The notes under the pieces were generated by a model. It searched no databases. It worked only from the letters and a program-made list of their open reading frames with translations, and was not told the origin of the DNA. From Mauremys mutica (Eukaryota; Chordata; Testudines; Geoemydidae): DNA of 64,000 bases. This document shows positions 55,999 to 64,000 of the stretch, in pieces (positions within the stretch are counted from its first letter, which is position 1; every line of letters starts with the position of its first letter). The translations under genes were made by a program, and so were the position numbers. The DNA lies in the NCBI RefSeq assembly GCF_020497125.1, contig NC_059081.1, positions 64,438,768 to 64,502,767 on the forward strand, written 5' to 3'.

Positions 55999-58242
55999 CA
56001 ATGTTCCCTCTAATTTTTTTCTTGTTTACTGGGCAGGCTACAAACTCCTCTGAACACTAATTTTTGTCCTTGGGCAAGCTTATACTTTTTTGTAGGTGAG
56101 GGCTGCATATGGGGGACGGTAGCGTTGTGTGTGTGAGGGGTGTAAGGGGAGTAAAGGGTGCGTACCGAGGGTTGTGTGTAGGGGGAGCTGTGTAGGGGTG
56201 ATGAGTGAGCAGGAGGGGCTGTGAGGGGGATGAGGGGCGTACTGGGGTGGGGGAGGTGAGAGGAATGAGGGGTGTACCTGGATGGGGGAGGTGAGGCATA
56301 TACTGGGGGAATTGTGAGGGGGATGAGGGGTGTACTGGGTTAGGGGAGATGAGGGGTATGCAGGTGGAGTTGTGAGGGGGATGAGGGGTGTACTGGGGTA
56401 TGGGAAAGTGAGGGGTGTGCAGAGGGGGTTGTGAGGAGGATGAGGGGTAAACTGTGGTGGGGGAGGTGAGGGTTGGATGGGGGGCTGTGAGGGGGAAACA
56501 GAGGAATACTGGGTGGGGGAGGTGAGGGGGATGAAGTTGGGTTTTGTGGGGAATGAGGGGTAAACGGGTGGGGGATGTGAGGGGTGTACAGGGGGGTTGT
56601 GAGGGGATGAGGGGTGTACTGGGGTGGGGGTTGTGAGGGGTGTACAGGGGGGTAGACAGCGGGATGAGGGCAGTACTGGGGTGGGGAATGTGAGGGGTAT
56701 GCAGGGGGGTTGTGAGGGGGATGAAGGGTGTACTGGGGTGGGGGATGTGAGGGGTGTACAGTGGGGTTGTGTGGGGAATGAGGGGTAAACTGGAGTGGGG
56801 GATGTGAGGGGTGTACGGGGGGCTGTGAGGGGGATGAGGGGTGTATTGGGGTGGGGAATGTGAGGGGTATGCAGGGGGGTTGTGAGGGGGATGGGGGTGT
56901 ACTGGGGTGGGGAATGTGAGGGGTATGCAGGGGGGTTGTGAGGGGGATGAGGGGTGTACTGGGGTGGGGGATGTGAGGGGTGTACAGGGGGGTTGTGAGG
57001 GGGATGAGGGGTGTACTGGGGTGGGGAATGTGAGGGGTATGCAGGGGGGTTGTGAGGGGGATGAGGGGTGTACTGGGGTGGGGAATGTGAGGGGTATGCA
57101 GGGAGGTTGTGAGGGGGATGAAGGGTGTACTGGGGTGGGGGATGTGAGGGGTGTACAGGGGGGTTGTGAGGGGAATGAGGGGTAAACTGGAGTGGGGGTT
57201 GTGAGGGGTGTACGGGGGGCTGTGAGGGGGATGAGGGGTGTATTGGGGTGGGGGATGTGAGGGGTGTATGGGGGGCTGTGAGGGGGATGAGGGGTGTATT
57301 GGGGTGGGGAATGTGAGGGGTATGCAGGGGGGTTGTGAGGGGGATGAGGGGTGTACTGGGGTGGGGGATGTGAGGGGTGTACAGGGGGGTTGTGAGGGGG
57401 ATGAGGGGTGTACTGGGGTGGGGGATGTGAGGGGTGTACGGGGGTTGTGAGGGGGATGAGGGGTAAACTGGGGTGGGGGATGTGAGGGGTGTACGGGGGT
57501 TGTGAGGGGGATGAGGGGTAAACTGGGGTGGGGGATGTGAGGGGGATGAGGGATGTGGGCAGGTGAGGGGTATGCAGTGGGGGTTGTGAGGGGGATGAGG
57601 GATGTAAAGGATTGGTAGAGGTGAGGGGTTTGCAGGGGAAGTTGTGTATGGGGAAGAGAGGGGTGTAGTATCACATACTAGTCTCTGTCCCTGCCATTTT
57701 TGGGGTGCCAGAGGGAGGTGATTTGCTCTGCAGCAGCAGTCTTAGGAGCCAGGCCAGGGGTTTCAGACCCGCCTCCAGGCATTTCCAGGAAGAGGCCTGG
57801 ACCATAGCTTCCTCCCCCACTGCCTCTCAGAAGCGGAAGCTGCTGTGCCCCTGAACACTAATTGCCAGGCTGGGGCCCTGGGGGTTGGTGCTTTGGCTTT
57901 CAGGATGGAACTCCAGAGCCACTGCTGCCCCGGGCCAGGACGACAGACCCTGTCCAGCCCCTCACCCAAGCTCCTGTGCAAGGGGAGTCCCAGAACTGCT
58001 TGTGCTAGTCCTGGCCAGGCCGGACATGTTCCTCCCCAGGATGGGAACTCCTTCCACAGCCCCGCAGGGAGGAGCCGGGCTGCACGTGCCCCATCCCAGG
58101 AGCAGGGTGTGAGCAGAGCAGGTTCATAAAGGGACACCCCATGTCCCTGCTGGGGCTGCACAGAGCAGATGTCTGACAGTTTCTCTAACTGCAACGTATG
58201 CACAAGATTGCTGCATGGCCACGCAGCTTATTGGGAACATTG
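55999..58242. mobile_element. DNA-transposon shell with CAATGTTCCC ends, enlarged by a minisatellite
   Basis: The left end is CAATGTTCCCTCTAATTTTT and the reversed right end CAATGTTCCCAATAAGCTGC, an inverted repeat of about 14 bases with a few mismatches. The right subterminal GGCCACGCAGCTTA also recurs in this turtle repeat family. Between them lies the minisatellite at 56095-57668 and about 0.55 kb of GC-rich DNA. No clean target duplication was found, so the unit could be two separate copies of the family. hAT-like by analogy only. Confidence 0.5.
56095..57668. repeat. G-rich minisatellite, 57-bp period, about 27 copies
   Basis: Units contain GTGAGGGGTGTACAGGGG, TTGTGAGGGGGATGAGGGG and TGTACTGGGGTGGGG(A/G)ATG. 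Variants differ at TATGCAGG versus TGTACAGG and GTACTGG versus GTAAACTGG. As 57 is a multiple of 3, open frames run along both strands; the largest (56340-57674, minus, 444 codons) is a repetitive Pro/His/Thr/Ser string and is not a gene. The plus strand has closely spaced runs of four to six G throughout. Confidence 0.92.
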
Positions 58243-58398
58243 GTGTGGGTCCTATGGCTCCTCCCTCATCTAAGGGAGTGGGTGTGACATACTAGGATAC
58301 AAGTCAGACTAATAAAATGCTGTATCAGCCCTGCCCTGCAATCTTGGGTGCCTTACAATGCCTTGCTGAAGGAGTTCCCACTTGGGCACTTACAAAAA

Positions 58399-58576
58399 GG
58401 GGGAGGGATAGCTCAGTGGTTTGAGCATTGGCCTGCTAAACCCAGGATTGTGCGTTCAGTCCTTGAGGGGGCCGCTTAGGGATCTGGGGAAAAATCAGTA
58501 CTTAGTCTTGCCTAATAAAGGCAGGGGGTTGGAGTTGATGACCTTTTGGGATCCCTTCCAGTTCTATGAGATAGGT
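58399..58576 (+). repeat. turtle tRNA-derived SINE with CR1-like tail
   Basis: GGGGGAGGGATAGCTCAGTG head, A-box-like TAGCTCAGTGG near 58410, B-box-like GCGTTCAGTCC at 58452-58462, then GATCTGGGG, GGCAGGGGGTTGGAGTTGAT and ATCCCTTCCAGTTCTATGA. The tail is shared with CR1, which supplies the reverse transcriptase in this SINE type. Confidence 0.88.
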
Positions 58577-58995
58577 ATAAACAGCCTTCCAGCATGCAAA
58601 CCATACCCAGAGTATCCATGTGTAACTGAAACCTGCCAGCCATGCTTGGGTTATAGTCTGGCTCTCATCAGCCTTAGTTATACTGCAGGCTGACCCCAAC
58701 ACTCCCACCAGTCTCAGACTTTTGCCCAGAAATGTATGTTCTGTACAACCCAGCCCTCTCCTGGACAATGCAAGTTATATAAAGTCTGTTATTTCTTTAA
58801 TAGAAATAATATGCATACCACTTGCCACCCCAAATGGAGTTTCTCAGACACTTCCATTTAAATAAATTGGATTATATAAAACAATAAAACAAGTTTATTA
58901 ACTACAAAGAGAGAGATTTCAAGTGAGTACAAGTAATGAGGCATAAAGGTCAGGAATGGTTACAAGAAAAATAATGATAAAACACTACTGGCCTA

Positions 58996-59114
58996 GGGTT
59001 GCCAATCCTCCAGGATTGTCATGGAGTCTCCAGGAATTAAAGATTAATCTTTAATTAAAGATTATGTCATGTGATGAAACCTTCAGGAATATGTCCAACC
59101 AAAAATGGCAACCC
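58996..59114. mobile_element. MITE with GGGTTGCCA ends
   Basis: Ends GGGTTGCCAATCCTCC and the reverse of GGGTTGCCATTTTTGG, flanked by TA (58994-58995 and 59115-59116), suggesting Tc1/mariner type. Two copies of AATTAAAGATTA-like words and a CTCCAGGA / TTCAGGAA pair lie inside. Confidence 0.7.
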
Positions 59115-59550
59115 TACTGGTGCCTAACAATAAACTGTTAAATTCAAAGCAAAGTTTTCTCACCACATGCTTTCTGCAATCTTACTGACCAAACTCTTTA
59201 AGTCAGGACCCCTCCCCCAGTCCAACAGCTGCTTCTTTTATCCCTTCAGTTGCAGTGAATCCATGGGCAGAGAGCAGGGGCGGTTGTCCCTCCTTTTTAT
59301 AATTTCAGTTCCCCACACGAAAAACATTTCCAGCTGGGTACCACTACACAAAAAGTGTATGTGGAAGGATGTTCCCTGCTGCTTTTTTCTCACCTTTTTG
59401 AGGTTCCTTTGTTTCCCTTCTTGCTTGATGACTATTTACTGTCTAAATGCAAATTTAGAAGAGCACCCATTCCTTTGTTTAAGACAGACATGTTTGCCAA
59501 CCTTAGTTTGGGACATGTGTTAGTAATATCATGCAGTGGAATCTCATAAC

Positions 59551-59651
59551 CAGGGCTTTGGAGTGGAACCCAGAGATGGAGCGCGGAGCAGCTCCGGAGC
59601 AGTGGAGCTGCAGGGTTTTGCCTGGAGCTGGAGCACAGCTCCAAAGCCCTA
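59551..59651. mobile_element. hAT MITE with CAGGGCTTTGGAG ends
   Basis: A 101-bp unit, ends CAGGGCTTTGGAGTGGA and (reversed right end) TAGGGCTTTGGAGCTGT. Flanks CTCATAAC (59543-59550) and CTTGTAAC (59652-59659) are an 8-bp duplication with two changes. Confidence 0.75.
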
Positions 59652-59812
59652 CTTGTAACTTTATATACAATGTTGCCACACCTGTTTTACCAGGATAATA
59701 ATATACCAGCAAATTATAAGTTTTCATATGATACTTCATAAGGCATACTATGTACAAAAATTATTACAATAGTGTATAGGGTGTGCACACGGGTATATTC
59801 TGTCACAGTGGG

Positions 59813-62800
59813 CCTTGGTTGTTTGGTGGGCTCCATGTTTCCAAGTTCAGCATTTAAGTAGGCTGGTACATTTCATGTATATTCTGTCCCCCCCTTGATT
59901 TCTTGCTGTGGGCATTATCTGGGGTTTTTTGCTCAGTGACTCCCTTTGGATCCTTTGTTTTGACTCTGTAACCTTACTTCTGTCCCTGCCACCTGTTTGG
60001 TTGTCCCTGGGCTTAGTTGACCTCTTCCAAGGACATCACATGGAAACTGGTATATTTCATGAATACCAAGGCCAACATTTTCAAACTTAGGAGCCTGAAA
60101 TTAGGCACCTTTGATTTCTCACCCTGCTCCTAACAAAGCCTGGGCCCACTGTGGAGGGTCAAACTCCCCCACTGGCTGTAGTTTGGCTTAATAATAAAGA
60201 CATGTATGGCATCAATTCCATCCCAGGCTGTCTCCATAGTCTTGGTATTCTTAGAAATCCTCCTGTAGGACAGTTCTGTCCTAGATGACTCTGCCTATAG
60301 AGCCATTTCCACCTTGGGTGGAGATAACAAGACACACCTGCTACTGGGAGTCACCCGGAATCAATTCACTCTCCCAGCAGGTTCCAACACTATGTACACC
60401 CATGACTAACAGGGTGGGCGAAGAGACAAACAGGAAGCTTGTTGAAAGCATCTAAATAAGTGGGGGGTTTTTTCTTCTAGAGATGTAAAGCAATTGCAGC
60501 ATCTTTTATAGTCAAAGAGAGAAAGCACCTGCAAAAATCAGCCCAGTACCTTGCCCTTAACTTGGCAAATACAAGCAGTGCCAGCAATTGATTTGTCCCA
60601 TCGATATCAATGGGGCTACTTTGTGTGGGTGAAGTTTTAAATGTGTGTGTAACTCATGTGTAAAGTTAAATGCAGGATCAGGGCCATATTTAGGTTTTTC
60701 CACAGTGCCTACACAGCACTACCAAATGGCAATGCCTAGTCAGGCTTTGACTCTTGCTTTTTTGTATGATTAGGATTCACTTTAATGACAAATGGAATCA
60801 ACCCAAAAATAAAGAAGTTAAACTAGGCCCTGATCCTGCAGAGACTTAAGCAAATGCTAAACTTGAAACATGTGAATAGTCCTCTTGACTTCAGTGGGCT
60901 ACTCTTGTTCATAAAGTTAAGCACAGGTGTAAGCAGGATCAGAGTTTTAATCAGCATTGACAAGAACATGCTACAAGTGTGCTACAGGCATGTGTGGTTG
61001 GGCATGGAGCTGTAACCTACCCTTGGTAACAGGGAAGACTGTCTCTTACTTATATAAATAACACTCAGTATTACCCCCTTCCCTTTATTAAAACTGAAGT
61101 TGTACTACTGATATTTTCAAAGAGATTGCTCATCTCTTCCTGGCCCAGATGCAGCACATCTGCCTGTCATTCAGATGCATGCCATGCTGCCAGTGCCAGG
61201 ATACCCTGCCATGCTTTCTTCTCCAGGGAGTGACACCTGTTGATGGGTCACTGCCCAGAACAAAGCTCTCTGTGTGAAAGCGTTTCTTGCTGTCTCTTTT
61301 CATGTTTTTTTTTATTTTTTGGGGTGGGGGACAGTGGATGTTTCTTAGCGTTTTTTAAATCTTTTTTTGAATTGTGTAGATCTTCTTTCTGAAAGCTGAG
61401 CCATTGAAAAGTAAGGAAATTCTGTTAACTAGCTGTGCTATTCAAATCCATTGGAGCGATTTCCTTGCTACATTTTCTGCCTTACATCTCTCCACTTGGC
61501 AATTACTGTGTTTCATCCAAGTTCACTTTCACTTTCTTTAGTGAATGGTCCTTTGACCCTTGTTACTCGGCGTGTTTGAGAAGGCCAAAGTGGAGGGCTT
61601 GTGTTATGTGGATGTGTCCTCTATCTGCTATATACAGGATGGACAACATACACAATCACCTTCCTTCTGAATGGAGAAAGAGAGAAATAAGATGAGGAAA
61701 TGCTTGCTCACAGTACAAAATTATTCACAAAGGGAGGAATAATTCTTGTTTCTCTCTTGTTAGATCGTCTGCTGTTTCATGATGCTGAGATTTGTGACTG
61801 TGCTTTATACCTGTTATGGTGCAAGCCTGTAGTTTCCAGTGCGGCTTTGAAAATTCATGCCTAAGGACCTGATGAAATTCCTGGGCTCTGTAGAAATGGG
61901 CAAAGGAGGCAGTGTGTGAGCCATATCTGGGCTAAAAGTGAGGCCAGCGTTTGGTTTGAAAGTGAAGTCGGTCTAAGGTTGGTATTCGAAGTTACTTTGA
62001 GATATAGGTGCCAAATGATGGCTATCTTGATTGCTCAGCTGATCGTGGGAATCTGTGGGTATCAGTTGTTCCAGTAAGATTCTGGTCTTCTCTGAGCCAG
62101 AAGTAGAAAACAGGCCCTTGAAGGCTTTCTTATCTGGCCTAGAATCAGAACAATCAAAGCAGGTTCAGATCCAAAAAGTCACATCTATCCCCCGCCCCTT
62201 GAAAAATGAAGATGTTCAGTTTCCAACTTTGGCTTATGTCTAATTCCTACACCCCCTTTCTAGGAGCCACAAAATGACAGATTAGGCCTCCAAGGAGCAA
62301 CCCCCCCTACTCAGGAGTGGAGTCTGCCTAGACAAGGCCATTGAACTCTTGGAGAGCAGTGCATGAGGGTCCAGCACTTAAAATGGCTCCCACCACAGGA
62401 GTGTCAAGAACCTGTCCTGGATGGACTTCTTCGTGCTGACTCCTCTTGAATAACTGAGTGATGCATAGGATACTGCAGTGCTGCACTCCACTCAGTTCTG
62501 GAATAACATTATGGACGTGTGTCTTCTGGTAGTTCTTTTGGGAGGTGTAGGTGCCGGGAAAGGTTTATATACTAATAGTTGATTACAATATTAAAAATAC
62601 ACATGCTTGATTCAGGGAGCTCTGGGGATTAATTCAGCTTTGGTATGGTTATTTATTTACCTCTGTTTTTCAAACTAGAGTGCAAAGGTATTGCTGGTGG
62701 GGGTGGGGGGAACCAGCTGAGCAAACAACAAGTCTTTCATCAGTATTTACCTAAGACTGGTTCAGGAGAGGAGAGTGAGCTAATGAAATCTGGTATGGGT

Positions 62801-63287
62801 GGTGGTAATTAAGGATATTCTCGGCGTTTGAAGGTACAGTACTCTTAATAATTCATCTGCTAAAAAGTTTTCAGTTGTGATATGCCCACCAAAAAACCCC
62901 ACGTATGTGGGAGAGTTGACTGTATCTCTTAATATTGAACAGTGATACAGACTGACACTTCCAATAAAAACCTCCAGCAGTTAAAAACAAAGCATAAAGA
63001 ATTCTTCACAGGTTCTTTTTGCTCCAGCGGGGGCTAAAAATGAATTGTTGTGTGACCAAGTTTAGTGGCAGTGAAGAAGGGGTTAACTTCAGCTCAGGTC
63101 CTTCCCTTCCCTTGCTCAGGAGCTCAGTGCAAGGATTATAAATTGATGGTTTTGGAGACTGAGGCTCAGATCCTTAAAGGTATTTAGTCTCTTAACTCTC
63201 ATGGATTTGTCCAAAGCAGCTGACGTGGAAACACTACTTGTTAGAGGTTCTGTACTGAGTGCCATCAGACTGGATTGAACCCTAGGC
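59813..63287. other. intergenic stretch, no gene recognised
   Basis: Only short open frames. A decayed copy of the dispersed palindromic family is listed separately at 60822. No exon was recognised. Confidence 0.4.
60822..60950. repeat. old dispersed palindromic repeat copy
   Basis: GGCCCTGATCCTGCAGAGAC at the left, CTTGACTTCAGTGGGCTACT at the centre, GTAAGCAGGATCAGAG at the right: inverted ends around a TTGACTTCAGTGGG core. Confidence 0.5.
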
Positions 63288-63600
63288 AGAAGAATATAGG
63301 AATTCCCATACTGGATCAAACCAGCAGTATATCTAGTCCAATATCCTATATCCAACGGAGGCCAGTACCACCAGTCTCATGTGAAGAAGCAAGAAACCTG
63401 CCAGTAGATGAACCTGTCTACAGGGAAATATTTTTTGTAAAGCACATTACCAAAATGGGTATTCTATCCATACGCATGAGGATTTGTGTCTCCCAGAATT
63501 CTCAGACATTTTTTAATCCTTGTTATTGTAACAGTGGCGATTTTCCTTATTCAAATAAATATTTTCTGACTCCTGCTATACTCTAGGCCTCTCACCCTAT
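63288..63600 (-). mobile_element. CR1-type 3' end fragment
   Basis: Plus-strand GGAATTCCCATACTGGATCA, TCTAGTCCAATATCCTATAT, GGCCAGTACCA and GCAAGAAACC are the reverse of the CR1 subfamily also seen at 35164. Strongly diverged toward the right end. Confidence 0.65.
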
Positions 63601-64000
63601 CCCAGCTGTGGGGAGCCCTCAGTAGGATAATGGTGGAAATTGGCTTGGAAGAAGGAGGAATCAAATCTTGTTAGTGGTGCAGTTCCAGCCACTGGGTTCA
63701 CAGGTAGAAATGACAGACTTTCAACAGAGTGGGATCAGATCCTGCAAAGCCTTATGAAGTTTCAGGGTTCATAAGCTCATTATTCTTGGAGGGGTGGGAA
63801 ATGGAATTGCAGCTGCCATAGGCTAAAATGGTATATGAAAAAGTAGCAGTGAAACACAGTGTAGTTGTGGATAGCGAGGGAGGGGAGGGAACAAACTAAA
63901 GTGGAACAAAGAGATTGGGGGGATGAAGGTTTTCAGTTTCTTGAGAATAAGGCCCAAACGAAAAGTGTGCGAATCTTGGAGTCCACGGAGCTGAACTTGA

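Larger units (their letters stand above)
58283..59807. mobile_element. solo LTR-like unit, 1.5 kb, with three later insertions
   Basis: Starts TGTGACATAC and ends TTCTGTCACA, inverted TGTGACA ends of TG...CA type, flanked by a perfect 5-bp duplication GTGGG (58278-58282 and 59808-59812). Inside are a turtle SINE (58399-58576), a TA-flanked MITE (58996-59114) and a hAT MITE (59551-59651). Without these the unit is about 1.1 kb. No retroviral coding sequence was recognised, so a solo LTR is the simplest reading. Orientation is not clear. Confidence 0.65.

Noticed and set aside
56340..57674. A 444-codon minus-strand open frame
   Set aside because: It is the translation of a 57-bp tandem repeat, low in complexity, open on both strands because the period is a multiple of 3, and has no gene context.
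58399..58480. A stand-alone tRNA gene
   Set aside because: A and B box-like words are present but the cloverleaf does not close and the sequence continues into a CR1-like tail, so it is a SINE head.
48300..64000. Exons of CPS1, the upstream neighbour of LANCL1 in mammals
   Set aside because: No open frame resembles the CPS1 N terminus or later exons. It may lie farther to the right.

Overview
This window is vertebrate nuclear DNA, most likely from a turtle (Testudines, probably Cryptodira). The clues are a tRNA-derived SINE with a CR1-like tail of the kind described from turtles (58399-58576 and, reversed, 55033-55196), several CR1 LINE 3' ends, many MIR/CORE-SINE copies, and young-looking hAT and PIF/Harbinger DNA transposons. 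There is no sign of bacterial, plasmid or viral genome organisation. Gene density is low and most open reading frames are chance or lie inside repeats.

The one host gene is LANCL1 on the minus strand. Nine coding exons lie between 48264 (ATG) and 23901 (stop), every intron is GT-AG, and the exons join in frame to 399 codons, the length of mammalian LANCL1. The zinc ligands fall at Cys276, Cys322 and His323. A 3' UTR of about 2 kb runs to a poly(A) signal at 21936-21931. A non-coding first exon and promoter probably lie just above 48280 (candidate at 48574-48650). Introns carry MIR copies, MITEs, a 687-bp solo LTR (26342-27028) and a decayed hammerhead-ribozyme-like repeat (37366-37405).

Downstream of LANCL1 (1-21900) lies transposon-rich intergenic DNA. 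It holds a nearly complete 4.8-kb two-gene Harbinger element (1706-6539) with a DDE transposase gene and a spliced Myb/SANT-like gene, a hAT-like non-autonomous element split by a CR1 copy (7100-8592), a 191-bp solo LTR with a perfect hairpin (13820-14010), and a hAT derivative with inverted arms of about 550-620 bp (19064-20672).

Upstream of LANCL1 (48300-64000) come two hAT MITEs with 8-bp target duplications, a 5'-truncated retrocopy of HM13 (signal peptide peptidase, 53721-54317), a 1.5-kb G-rich minisatellite with a 57-bp period inside a DNA-transposon shell (55999-58242), and a 1.5-kb solo LTR (58283-59807) carrying three later insertions. From about 59800 on I see no gene, only old repeats. 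No CRISPR array, rRNA or stand-alone tRNA gene was seen.
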